From Phlebopus portentosus (Eukaryota > Basidiomycota > Agaricomycetes > Boletales > Boletinellaceae), in contig JAYXKI010000004.1 of NCBI GenBank assembly GCA_037892935.1, positions 1,984,001 through 2,048,000 on the forward strand: a stretch of 64,000 bases of DNA, written 5' to 3'. The notes under the pieces are model-generated. The model did no database searches, was not told where the DNA came from, and was given only the letters and a program-made list of their open reading frames with translations. How positions within the stretch are numbered: the first letter of the stretch is position 1; the number at the start of each line of letters is the position of its first letter. The position numbers were made by a program, and so were the translations under genes. Of this stretch, positions 1 to 11,100 are shown piece after piece.

Positions 1-90
1 ATATGTTCATCGCATGGCGATGTTCCCGCGTCGACTGGGAGCGTTAAATAGCCATCTCGGAGGTGGTATCCAGTTGCAGTCTAGCCAGCA

Positions 91-2268
91 ATGAACACCG
101 TTACTATAGCCGTGCTTTGCGGTTTCCTTGCTATCATCATCACATCAGTCTCCCGGAGACAGAGCAATGCAAACCTACCTCCTGGTCCTAAAGGCAACTG
201 GATATTCGGGAATTTAGGTGACTTAATTTCACAGTACCAGTGGAAAAGGTTTGCTGCCTGGTCCAAGACGTATGGTGCGTAAGGGATTGGCAGTTATTCA
301 GTGATTCTAGATATAAACGAATGTCAAGGGGATGTCATTTATTTGACGGTGCTTGGACGGCCTGTTATCGTGTTAAACAAGTTCGAGCACGCTCGCGAGC
401 TGATGGAAAAACGTGGCGCGACGTATTCTGATCGGCCCCGCATGCCTTACATCACTGACCTGTATGTTTTCTGCCATTCTCGGATGGTAATGAACTAAAA
501 GGTCTACTCAGAGTACGGATCCGTTCCGCTACTTTCATGCCTTATGGAGAAAAATGGAGGAGCCATCGACGACTCCTACAGCAATACTTGAATCCTCGCG
601 CTGTAGCCCAGTTTCGTCCAATTCAAACGAAATGCGTACGAAGTCTGCTCAACGACCTTCTCACTGATCCGGACGACTTCTGGAAGCATGTCAGACAGTG
701 CGCGCAAACGTGGTCTCGCATCTACAGCAGAGTTTGATATATTATGTGCGGTGAACCAGGTTCGCAGCGTCGACCGTCCTTTCCGCCACGTATGGCTACA
801 CGCCTGCGCGTAAAGAGGATCCACTCATCATGTTAAACAATCATTCTGAGAGCGCAATCATCAAGCCCGGTCCCCCTGGGGCGACTATGGTCGATCTCTT
901 TCCAATGCGTACGCCTTACTTTCGTAATCTTCACCCTAAAAAAAATTGAGTATTTTCAGTTCGTTTTATCCCAACTATTCTTCCATGGACATCTTTCAAG
1001 AAAGCTGCACTAGAGGCACGAGATGCCTTGGATGAAATGTCTGCCAGACCATTCAAGATGGTAAAGGAGCAGCGAGTAGGTCATTGCTTACTAATGTGCT
1101 ATGTGCTTCTGGAATAGAGCTTGCGTATTAGGCATCAGGTATAGTGGTGCCCTCGTTGTTGACGCATATGCTGGACGACCTAGAGCGCCAGGGTGTTGAC
1201 GATGAGACAAGATTTGAGGTAGTGAAGGACGTATGTGGTTCCACGTATCGAGGTGAAGCGACGAACCGTTTTGTTGTAGCGCTCACTAACTCAGTTCTAT
1301 CCTCAGCTGGAGTTGCGACGGTGAGTATCTCAGTCGCGAGCGAAAACTCCGTTGTCTTATCTGCATTAGACCATGGCGACACTCTACACATTCATATTGG
1401 CTATGGTGCTTAACCCGGAGGTCGCTAAGAAAGCTCAGGAGGAGTTGGACTCTGTCTCAGATGGCGAACGTTTACCAACTTTTGATGACCAGGAATCATT
1501 GCCGTATATTACTTGCATCATGAAAGAGTGTCTAAGGTGAGTTAACGTGTCGCTTCACGTTCCTGTTGCTGATACGAAAGAAGATGGGGGCCTCCAACTC
1601 CACTTGGTGAGGCGAGTCACGCTCTAAAGCCGCTCGTAAGCTGACTTCTTTCTTCAAGGCATATCACACCGAGCGATGGAGGAAGGAGAACTGGACGGAA
1701 AGTTCATTCCGAAGGACTCCATGATAGTGCCGAATCTATGGTATATAGCTTTGGTTATTGTCTCTGTCATAATGTTCATCAGCGTGCCGTCTCCCAGGTA
1801 TATGACGCATGATGAACGAAACTACGCTGATCCGAATAGGTTCAACCCTGATCGTTTTGCAAGGGCGGGAGAATCTGAAGCCACTATACTTGATCCGTCA
1901 GCAATTGTTTTTGGCTTTGGGAGAAGGTGGGACTGTGTTTAGTGTTTAAAAATAGTAGAACCCGGTTAAACTATGTTCATTAGAATTTGCCCCGGGAGAC
2001 ACTTTGCGGAAGCGGACCTTTGGTTAGCTATAGCCAACATTCTCGCAGTATTTGATATCCTGCCAACAAAGGATCAAAATGGTGCCGACATTCTCCCCAA
2101 GGTGGAGTTCACTCCGGGTTTGAACAGGTGAGGCAACTGAACGCTCTGAGAATCCAGTCTGACTTCACACCGGCTGACCCTGTAATTAGTTGGCCCAAGG
2201 AGTTCAAATGTCGATTTATTCCTCGACGCGAGAAAACGGCAGCGCTTGCGAAGAGCGCTCACGCATAG
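91..2268 (+). CDS. Cytochrome P450 monooxygenase, copy 1
   Basis: Membrane-anchored haem monooxygenase with about a dozen exons. The ATG at 91 gives a hydrophobic N-terminal anchor followed by the proline hinge LPPGPKG. The first intron is 275-328. Joining exons gives, in order: an I-helix AGVAT motif near 1309, the ExxR motif as ECLR before the donor near 1537, NPDRF near 1850, and the haem-binding FGFGRR / ICPGRHFAEADLW split by an intron around 1925-1985 (C is the haem ligand). The last acceptor near 2194 is supported by the paralogue at 5788, which has the same S-x-P-K-E reading. All junctions I tried keep frame, so the gene looks intact. It resembles fungal P450s annotated as O-methylsterigmatocystin-oxidoreductase-like, but the substrate cannot be inferred. 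Stop TAG 2266-2268. Confidence 0.9.
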
Positions 2269-3201
2269 GGACAGCGAATCGCTCAGCTTTATCACCTTCC
2301 ACACCTTCAGACAGACAGACATGTTATTTCATTCTGCTCTCCGTCAACTTTTCTGTCCTACATGATTGCTTCGCGTGGAGTTCATACATCTTGCCCCACA
2401 TGTACTACGTCACGATGATTACGCACATGCGATGATTACGCACATGTTTCGTTTCAAGCGCCAGAAACCATGCACTCTTATTCTTGGTTAAAGGGATCGA
2501 AGCGCAAACGAGAATTAGTCATCAATGACGGCTGTCACGAATCGGATTGTTACCTACGTTTGCTGGCCTCTGGTCCGATTACACTCGTAGTTGGTGACCA
2601 TTCTGTCTAATCGCGACAATCTGATCTTCTGAAATAGCGTCTCAAAGAATGGTGATCACAAGTCCGGTGATGATGAATTGGACGATCCGGTAGCTATTAT
2701 CCTGCGCTGTCTCTATGGCCCGTCGGCCTTTCACTTGGACCCTAGTCAGCAGCTCTGTCGAGCCGATTTGCGTAGTTGCGCCTTCAGAATAAGCACGACT
2801 TATATAGTATTGGAGGTCGGCGAATTCCATTCTCTATGCCGAGGTCTTGCAGCGACATCGTGGCTGTCCATTGTAAGATATTCCGAGTCCATGCAACGGA
2901 ACGTCGCACCTAGAACTCCTCAAGATACAATGAAATTATACTTACTTTAGAAAGAACCATGATACCAGCCCGCTTGCCATTCTTTCGTAGCTCCGGTGCC
3001 CGTGGTAATGGTCCAGTTTACCCTTCGCTGCAAAATTAAAACGATCGGTAGTGCGATATCTCCTCGATTGAGTTGACTGCATAAGTCCTGTTGACATGTT
3101 CAAGGTCTCCATGCAGCTTGTTCTTTTCAAGCAAAGTCGACACCTATCTCAGTCAATTTGGATAGACAGATCGAGTAAACGTTTAAAAAGACGTTGTCCT
3201 A
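2269..3201. other. Intergenic, no gene recognised
   Basis: About 0.9 kb between P450 copy 1 and the DUF6533-type gene. Only short unconvincing open frames on both strands. No repeat, tRNA or transposon ends noticed. It probably holds the P450 3' end and the promoter of the next gene. Confidence 0.5.
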
Positions 3202-4860
3202 ATGAGCCATTCTAATCCAGCTTCGTTGAGCCCTTCTCTTGCATTACCTTCGTTACTTCCGCTCGAAATGTTCGCTCCGAATCCTGACTCCGTCGCAGAC
3301 CTTCTCTCCAGCAAATATATATCGCAATATTGTCAGATAGCTCTTCTCACCGTCTTGACGTATGATATCTGTATGTAATTTCTCTTCGACATTCACTACC
3401 ACCCATGTTTATCCATTCGGATGGCCTAGCAATTACAATGGAAGCAGAAGTAAGTATATGTCCAGTACTTTCATTCCATCGCGCTTATGATTAATGTCTT
3501 TACCAGGTGAAATATTTCTGGGTAACTGGAATAACTTCGAGGCTTGCAAGAATAGTGTCTGACTTGTATAAAGAGGAACCCTCGTAAATTCATCAGCATC
3601 ATCTACTTCGCAGTAAGGAATACAGTCTTCATCACGTCGAATAGCTTACTGACAGAATGCTGGGCTTCCACAGAATCGCTACATCGGACTTTTCGGAGGA
3701 ATCTGTGGGGTAGCATGTCAGTCGAGAATCCACGTTTCAGTCGTACAGATGAAAACAAAGAACTGATTCTTCAATATAGCTAAGGCTCTTAGTGTCAATC
3801 AAACCATGTGAGTTCACCATTGCTTTGTTGAAAAGCTAATTCTCAGTTCTTTAAAGTTGTAGGTATTCAGAACTTTCTGAGTCCAATGACTAAAGGTATC
3901 CTTGCAAGGCTCATTCAGCAAGTGGTCAGAATTGCTCGCCGGTGAGTCGGCTCTGCTACTTTCTGTTGATTCTCCTGTACTCATCCCCATCCAGATTGGG
4001 CGACCTTCATTCTGATTGAATGTATTTAGATCTTGCACTTGAAACAACTTGTTATCATAACTAACCATCTACAGATGTTCTCCTCATGAGGGTCCTAGCC
4101 TTGTACTCTCGAGGTATTATCACCGAGGCGGAATTCTGAATACGTAATTAAGTTGTTTTGTTTTAGGCAAAACAACGACTCTATGCCTGAGAGCATTATT
4201 TGCTCTGGAAGCAACTTATACTCTGGCCCTTTTGGTATATGTTGTCGTCTACGAAAAAGGTACGATTCATTCTAAAAGCAAGGAGCTTTTTTAGTGACTC
4301 ATCAAGTCAGTGGGCGTCCTGCATATCTCCGATGGATTATCGCTTTGTGGAGGTGTCGGGGATATCAAAGTTATTCCGAAGACATATGCTGCAGCCTGGT
4401 AAGTGCATGACTTAGGTAAATGAATCGCTTTTTCAATTATCGTCTAATCACCTTGGACAGGATCCCGCCAATGATGTATGACCTCATACTCATGACTTTA
4501 TCACTCTACAAAGCCGTGCAGTTCTGGAGAGAGTCCCCGGGCTCGACAGCAGTCGACCTCGTGAAGGTTCTCATACAAGACCAGGCAATGTATTTTGTCC
4601 TGTACGTAAGATTTTTCTCATTGAATCGGTTTATTTATGATGTGCTTTCAAGCCTTATCGTCAATACCTCAGCTCAAATTTTATCGGAAGTCCTGAAATC
4701 ATCTACGCTGACGGATTTCCTGGGCGTATTGGGCAATCCTTTAATGCTTTGTGTATTAGGAAGTCGTCTTGTCGTCAATATGAAGGAGGCAGGTGAGAAA
4801 GGGGAAAACGGAGGGTCAAACAGAAGCATCGATACAGTCAGCGACATACAGTTTTCTTGA
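3202..4860 (+). CDS. DUF6533-type multi-pass membrane protein
   Basis: Basidiomycete integral membrane protein of unknown function. The ATG at 3202 leads into a hydrophobic segment ending YCQIALLTVLTYDI. Splicing at 3371 gives YDISITMEAEVKYFW, matching the family's YDxxLTxxxEVxxxW signature. Further family-like pieces are IIYFAVRN (~3608), DVLLMRVLALYSR (~4076), a membrane helix ALFALEATYTLALLVYVVVYE (4192-4254, split here as ALFALEATYT and LALLVYVVVYE), the segment IPPMMYDLILMTLSLYKAVQFW (4461 on, quoted as IPPMMYDLIL then MTLSLYKAVQFW), and GNPLMLCVLGSRLVVNMKEAG near the C-terminus. The tail is hydrophilic and ends at 4858-4860. The exon near 3530-3610 could not be resolved cleanly, so partial decay there is possible. 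It lies between two P450s on the same strand, but a shared pathway is not shown. Confidence 0.65.
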
Positions 4861-5787
4861 GTTGGCTTGAGCAGCTCGGCTAAGCTGAGCACGTATTCCG
4901 TGTCTAATAGTTCATGTTTCGTTATTCTAGAAAGTGTCTTTTTTACGTACAACGAGCTGTCCCCTCACGATTTGACAGCTCATCGCGAAATCCTCTGAAG
5001 CTATACGGGATCAACCTGCAAATCCTCAGCACAAGCCAATACAGAGATACACGTAGTGGATGAAGAGAAGTCTGACTGGATACGCTTAGTAGAATGGGGT
5101 GTAAATAAGAAGTTATCGCTGACGACAGCCTTACGTCTGTCGGGCCTACAGTCGGCTGACACTCCACGCTCACGTTCTTTCAAGTGGTATCAATGTCTCG
5201 CGCGAGTATGGTGCCAGTTTTTGTGTGGCGTTATAGACTGTGCAGTTGCATGCATCACGCTTTTTCACAGAATTACGGGATCAATTTCAAGTTGGACCAA
5301 CAGCTAACATAGTAACGTAACATTCTTATTTTCTGCAGTGAGCAAATATAAATTCAAAGTTCACATGATAGCTTCTGAAAGTTTTATAAAACAGTTGCTG
5401 TAATCGGCTATCTTCTGATCAAAACTCTGAATCTAGCAACGCAACTTCAGAATTTATATGCGACCATTCATCATTCGTCTGTGACTTTCTTGACTTGACA
5501 GACGATTCACGGTGGAGTGGACAAGCATGCCAAAAATGTCAGTAATCATGATGATGATTTTCTGCTCCGATTGTCGCATAAAGCTATTACTGGTACGATT
5601 GGACTGACGGGCCATCTCGTTCACGGAAGTATTGTTTTGCAGAAGCCATGCTCAGCGAATCTGAATGCATTTTCCTCTCATGCCCGTGCTTCCGTGCTCT
5701 TCAGTCTCACGCTCCCTGAAGGTTCTGGGGCGAAGCATATAAGAACGAATGGTATCGGAAGGGGATCTGTCCAACAATCCCTCTACC
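4861..5787. other. Intergenic, no gene recognised
   Basis: Region between the DUF6533-type gene and P450 copy 2. A plus-strand open frame (5517-6074) runs across it, but it overlaps the P450 first exon in another frame and has no recognisable features. I treat it as a chance frame. Confidence 0.45.
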
Positions 5788-7932
5788 ATGATTGTCCAAA
5801 GCGGACTCGTTGCGTGCATTGCGCTCACCTTCGTTGTTTATTACCTGAAGAACTCGCGCTCAAAGCGTTTCGAGCTTCCTCCTGGTCCCAAGGGCAAGTG
5901 GATAATGGGGAATGCGGGCGATTTTTTTGCACCTTACCAATGGATAAAGTTCACGAGCTGGTCGAAAATATTCGGTATGTGGATATTTCTCACTATTGGT
6001 GCTATCTTGATTGTATATTGCCTCAGGAGATATTATATATTTCACGGTTCTTGGAAGACCGATTATCATTTTAAATAAATTTGAAGACGCACGAGAATTG
6101 ATGGACAGGCGAGGTGCTCTTTACTCCGACCGTCCGCGAATGACGTATATCGTCGATATGTGAGACTCCTGTTAGTCTAGACAGCATGCAAGCCAACCGT
6201 ATCACAGGTTGAAAGTTCGTTCTCCCACGTTCATGCCATACGGAGATGACTGGAGGGCCCACCGTAGGCTAATGCAGCAATACCTTAACGTGCGATCTGT
6301 CGTTGCATTCCGTTCACTTCAAACCCGATGTGTTCATGAGCTGCTGGAGGACCTCGCTGCGCAGCCAGATGCTTTCTGGAAACATGTGAAGCGGTACGAG
6401 TTAATATCTTCCTTGCTTCGTTCTTGACCAAATCGCATGTAACAGATTCGCAGCATCCGCGATTCTATCAGCCACATATGGGTACAGAGTCGCTCGTGGA
6501 GATGATCCCCTCATGAAGCTAAACACACACTCTGAGAGAGCTATAATCGCAATGGGACCTCCAGGAGCAACTTTAGTGGATTTTTTCCCATTCTGTCAGT
6601 GTCCTCCTTCTTATCTCGAATCTTCTATGCTAATTCATTCGCCCAGTACGCTATTTTCCTTCTTTCATCCCTGGTGTGTCGTTCAAAAAGGTTGCTGATG
6701 CGGCTCGTGTAGCATTGCGCAATATGTGTGATCTTCCGTATGAAATGGTCAAAGAGCAGCGGGTTCGCTTTCTAATTGTTTGATCTGCAGGCTTGTATCT
6801 AATACTACGTCACGATCAGGCAGCAGGCACCGCAGAGTCGTCGCTGCTGTCTAGGATGCTAGATGATGCAGAACGACAGGGTGCTCAAGATGAAACTCGC
6901 TTCGAAGTCATCAAGGACGTCTGCGGCGCGATGTATCGGGGTGAGCGAACATAATTGAGCAAAAGAGAATCATGCTTACGCGTCGCTCTTGTCGTATAGC
7001 TGGCGTGGCTACGGTAAGCTGCGAAATCCTTGTGGACACTTAAGAGCACCTCTTATAAGGTATAGACATCGGCGACGCTTTACGTGTTCATTCTTGCAAT
7101 GGTGCGGCATCCGGATGTGATTCGGAAGGCCCAACAGCAGATAGATTCTATTACCGGTGGTGAACGTCTTCCGGCCTTCGAAGACCAGGATTCGCTTCCT
7201 TATATCACCTGCATCATGAAGGAGTGTCTGAGGTTAGCAGAACGTTAATGTTATAATTCTACATTCCAATTCATGAATGACCGAACAGGTGGGCCCCTCC
7301 GTTCCCCCTGGGGTTGGCGCACCGTGTCATGGAGGACAATGATTTTGAGGGAAAGTTCATTCCAAAGGGCTCGATTATCATGCCGAATATCTGGTTGGTT
7401 GCTTAATGCTGTGCTCTGATTCTTCGCGGATTAACTACTCCGATGATAACAGGAAAATGATGCATGACGAGAGGAACTATTCAAATCCTGAAAAATTCTA
7501 TCCAGATCGCTTCATGAAACCTTCTTCGCAAGTTCTTGACCCGGCAGCGGCTGTGTTTGGTTTTGGAAGACGGTAAGTTGCTCGGGGCGCTTGATCAGGC
7601 ATCATCTCATTTATTCTATTTTATTTTATTTTCGTTTCTAGTATCTGCCCCGGGCGACACTTTGCGGAAGCTGATCTTTGGTTAGCCATGGCCAGTATTC
7701 TTGCAGTCTTCGACATTCTTCCTGCAGTGGACGAGAGAGGAACCGAAATTCTGCCAAAGGTAGAATTCGTTCCTGGCATTAACAGGTAGGCCATACGTTT
7801 CTTTCCTTCATATGAAAATTTTGACTTTCAGTTAGCTCTCCGAAGGAATATACGTGCAGATTCGTTCCTCGTAGTGCTCAGGCCGCCTCACTTGTTGATA
7901 GGACGGAAGAGAAATCTGCTTCATATGCTTAG
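5788..7932 (+). CDS. Cytochrome P450 monooxygenase, copy 2
   Basis: Paralogue of the P450 at 91 with the same intron positions. I chose the ATG at 5788, which gives a short lumenal end, a hydrophobic anchor (VACIALTFVVYYL) and the LPPGPKG hinge. An in-frame ATG at 5749 would add 13 residues. Joined exons read through YGDDWRAHRRLMQQYLN, the I-helix AGVAT (~7005), the ExxR motif as ECLR (~7228), YPDRF (~7500) and the haem loop FGFGRR / ICPGRHFAEADLW (intron 7573-7641). The C-terminal acceptor reads SSPKEYTCRFVPRS and stops at 7930-7932. No disruption seen. The pair probably arose by local duplication, with the DUF6533-type gene between the copies. Confidence 0.9.
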
Positions 7933-8235
7933 GTTATTACCTTGTGTATTTCGAAATCCATAAGTGAGAAACGAACGCTATTTGTCTGGTTCTCGAATCC
8001 TCTGGAAGGTTATGAACTGACTCAGACAGAAAGGTAAGTTGAGGGCTGGCGTATCGGATGAGGGATGGTCACCGAGTCGAAGTCAGATCGAGTCAGGAGT
8101 GAGTCAAGTACATAAAAATGTACTGCTGAGCTAATGCACGCTCACTAGAGTTGGTATATATACGTTCAAAATTGTGACTCGTGAAGAATAAGACCTGACT
8201 CAAACCCTCCCCAGATTCCTCTCCCCTTGAAGGAT

Positions 8236-10926
8236 ATGTCGACCGAAGCCTTCAGCGAGACTCTTCGTTTCATAACAAACGTCAAGCTCGCCGAGCTAAG
8301 CAAAAAGAACAAGAACTTCTCCGAGCATGCGTCTCGAGTTTTTGACGAGGCTAATTCGCTGACAGACGTCGATGCCATCGCGCGTCTCAAGATACTCGTC
8401 GATGGTCTACGGGCGTGGCCTGGCGCCCGTACAGCTGACTTCAATCTCGAAGACATCGAACGTTTCTTGGAACAAGCGCGCAGAGATCCTGGGTTTCCAC
8501 CCGACGTGATCGACGAGTGGAATCGTCAGGCTAATGCGCAATTCAATAACGAGGGCACACGCTTTGACTTTGCTCGTTTGTTTGGCATGCTCGTGAACGA
8601 CTGGCTCATGTCGAATCCGTTGAAGTCGCTGGATTCATCGATCAATACTAGCGACGGCTCGGATGTGTCTCGAAGGCAATCGTCGTTCCCGGAAGAGTTC
8701 GAAAATGTCAGCACGAAGCAGACGATTGAACATAAAGAAGCATTGGAATCGGTCATATTCGAAGAAAAGAAGATCGATATTGCAGCTCTGGAGAGCTATT
8801 TAGACGGCTTGTTCGAAAGCAAAGAGTCAAAGGAGGAACTGAAAAAAATGCGAGCCCGGATACGCAAATTCGCTTCGAGTTTGAAGGAACGACAAATCTC
8901 GATAGGCGAATTGAAGCAAGTTATACAATCCGTGCTTTGCACGGATGTGCTGTCGGAGGAAAAGCAGGAAACGCTGAAGGAGTTTCTCCTCAACCCGACA
9001 ATCACGCAAGAGTTGGCGAGCGTTCTCAATATGCAGTTATCGACAATCAAGTCGTGGACGTGGCGAGAGGACGGTGTTGCGCTGGGGCCCCAACGTCTCC
9101 TCAATGGACGAACGCGGTTTTATCTGGATGCTGAGATCCTCACGTGCCTCCTTCTGCACTTTCTGGGAGTGCTCTGGTCAGTAGAGTTCAAGCAGAGTCT
9201 CATGCAACTCCTGAAGAGCGCGGCATGGAAGAAGCCGCCGAAGAAGCTGAACCGCGTCGATCATATCCGAAGAGACGTCTTTTATGGCAAGGAGGATGTC
9301 AACACTGACAAGCTTCGCCGACAGTTTGACACGGAGCACTTCTTCATGTGTCAGCTGCCATCGAACTTTGAAATCATTGTCGATCAGTACGAGGAGGACC
9401 CTGGTCGGGGAGGCAATAGGTTTGCATCACTTGGTTCGGTGCTGGATGGCGGCCCTCGCTTCGATACGCCGATCGACCTGAAGCAGTCGCTGTTGCACAT
9501 TCTCTCTGCCGACATTGTCCTCAACAGGGAGTTCCATGGGAAGTGCACGGCTGTGCGCACGGATTTTGAATGGTTCGGTTCTTCGTTGGCGTTCGACACA
9601 ATCACGACGGTCCTCAGGTTCTTTGGAGTGCCAGAAGAGGATGTCGCCTTTATGCAGGCGTTCCTCGCGTGTCCCATCAAGTTCAAGGATGATCCGTCGG
9701 GGCAGGTCCGGATGCGCAAGCGCGGAGTGCCGCTTTCGTACTCGTTTAGTACTCTGTTTGGCGAGTTGGTCATGTTCATAATGGACTTCGCTGTCAATCA
9801 GAAGTCAGACGGGTTGTTCCTCCATCGGATCCATGACGACATCTGGTTCTGCGATCCGGACGAAACGCGTTGCGTCACAGCTTGGAAGGAGATGCAGCGC
9901 TATGCGTCGATTGCTGGTCTGACGTTTAACACGGAGAAGACCGGGTCGGTCACGGTTGGCAAGGATGCGGTGCATGAAGAGTTGCCTCACGGTAACATCC
10001 GCTGGGGATTCTTGGTTATGGACCAAACTTCGAACGGACGGTTCAAAGTCGATCGGGGTATGATCGACAGACATGTTGCGGATCTGCAACGACAATTGGC
10101 ATCAACGTCTTCCGTCTTCGGCTGGATTCAGGCTTATAACAAGTACATGGCGTTCATCGTCCGCAACTGCGGGGAACCCTCGATCGTGTATGGAAAAGAG
10201 CATATTGACGACATTATCGACAATCTCGCGCGCATACAGAAATCCCTTTTTGCCGGAAAAGATGGTCAGGGCAACGGATCTTTTGCCACCGCAATCGCAA
10301 AGATGATCAAGGAAAAGTTCGACATGTCCCTGGAGGACGTCCCACTCGGCTGGTATCTCTGGCCTAACGCGGCGGGCGGACTAGAAATAAAGGATCCGCT
10401 CGTTGACATGTTCCTTTTGCGTGATGGCTACGCTGGACGTTCGGTAGACGAGATCATCAGAAGAGCTCATTCAGGGGACGAACGGGAATACTCCCTAGCG
10501 AAAAAGAGATGGGAGGATGGCGGTTCGGTCGACCGGGTCGAAGGGTACCTGAAAAGATCGAGCAAATATGACGTGGTGTCAACCAGTGACCCATTCTTCT
10601 CATTTGAAGAGTTCACGAAGGGCCGCGAAGAGAGGGGATCGTGGTGGCACTCGGCGTACAAGGAACTACTGAATCGTCCGAAGCAGTGTACAGTCGCGTG
10701 CACACCGCGATTGAAAGCCTCGTTGAAGTTGCTCGATGACAGTATTAGCGCGTTTGAGGGAGCGACGGATGGGCATACATTACTTCCGTATTGGCAGTGG
10801 ATCATTGCGCTCCATCATGACGCGATGGTGAAGAAGTTTGGAAGCTTGGCGGTGGTTGATCCAGCAACTGTTCCTGCAGGCATGGTATCTGTCTTTAAAG
10901 GTTCGCGGATGAAGTGGGAACAGTAG
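8236..10926 (+). CDS. rvt: RVT-type reverse-transcriptase-related cellular gene
   Basis: Intronless 896-codon gene. The open frame extends upstream to a TTG at 8227, but the first ATG is at 8236, so the protein starts MSTEAFSETL. It matches the RVT family described by Gladyshev and Arkhipova: single-copy RT-related genes of fungi and some other eukaryotes that are not part of retrotransposons. N-terminal ~280 residues are charged and helical, with coiled-coil-like stretches. The RT core follows: RTDFEWFGSS (motif A aspartate ~443), RGVPLSYSFSTLFGE (~496) and the catalytic RIHDDIWF (D534, D535). A family-specific C-terminal extension of ~300 residues follows. There is no integrase, RNase H, endonuclease, LTR or target duplication. 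Its cellular role is unsettled; fungal RVT can polymerise nucleotides in vitro. Both catalytic aspartates are present and the frame is intact. Confidence 0.88.
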   Translation: MSTEAFSETLRFITNVKLAELSKKNKNFSEHASRVFDEANSLTDVDAIARLKILVDGLRAWPGARTADFNLEDIERFLEQARRDPGFPPDVIDEWNRQANAQFNNEGTRFDFARLFGMLVNDWLMSNPLKSLDSSINTSDGSDVSRRQSSFPEEFENVSTKQTIEHKEALESVIFEEKKIDIAALESYLDGLFESKESKEELKKMRARIRKFASSLKERQISIGELKQVIQSVLCTDVLSEEKQETLKEFLLNPTITQELASVLNMQLSTIKSWTWREDGVALGPQRLLNGRTRFYLDAEILTCLLLHFLGVLWSVEFKQSLMQLLKSAAWKKPPKKLNRVDHIRRDVFYGKEDVNTDKLRRQFDTEHFFMCQLPSNFEIIVDQYEEDPGRGGNRFASLGSVLDGGPRFDTPIDLKQSLLHILSADIVLNREFHGKCTAVRTDFEWFGSSLAFDTITTVLRFFGVPEEDVAFMQAFLACPIKFKDDPSGQVRMRKRGVPLSYSFSTLFGELVMFIMDFAVNQKSDGLFLHRIHDDIWFCDPDETRCVTAWKEMQRYASIAGLTFNTEKTGSVTVGKDAVHEELPHGNIRWGFLVMDQTSNGRFKVDRGMIDRHVADLQRQLASTSSVFGWIQAYNKYMAFIVRNCGEPSIVYGKEHIDDIIDNLARIQKSLFAGKDGQGNGSFATAIAKMIKEKFDMSLEDVPLGWYLWPNAAGGLEIKDPLVDMFLLRDGYAGRSVDEIIRRAHSGDEREYSLAKKRWEDGGSVDRVEGYLKRSSKYDVVSTSDPFFSFEEFTKGREERGSWWHSAYKELLNRPKQCTVACTPRLKASLKLLDDSISAFEGATDGHTLLPYWQWIIALHHDAMVKKFGSLAVVDPATVPAGMVSVFKGSRMKWEQ

Positions 10927-11100
10927 AAATAAGATGTATAAGAAAAAATGTATTTTAGCTCCGTAATTCAACTGTCGGCATCAGCGTCAAATCAATCTCG
11001 TGTTCATCGAATCGCAAACTGGTACCTAATAAGAAAAGAATGGTCCTCAGGTTCTTTCGTGTATCACGAACCCCATCTCTTCATATTCAAATGGTCCTGC

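Noticed and set aside
5517..6074. 185-codon plus-strand frame
   Set aside because: Overlaps P450 copy 2 exon 1 and intron in another frame, with no domain or splice support.
8227..8235. Upstream TTG start for the RVT gene
   Set aside because: The frame opens at a TTG; fungal nuclear genes start at ATG, and the first in-frame ATG is 8236. The same reasoning moved the C2 and C3 starts to 47282 and 61480.
8236..10926. Retrotransposon
   Set aside because: RT-like core is present, but there is no RNase H, integrase, endonuclease, LTR, poly-A tail or target duplication, and the sequence matches the RVT cellular family.
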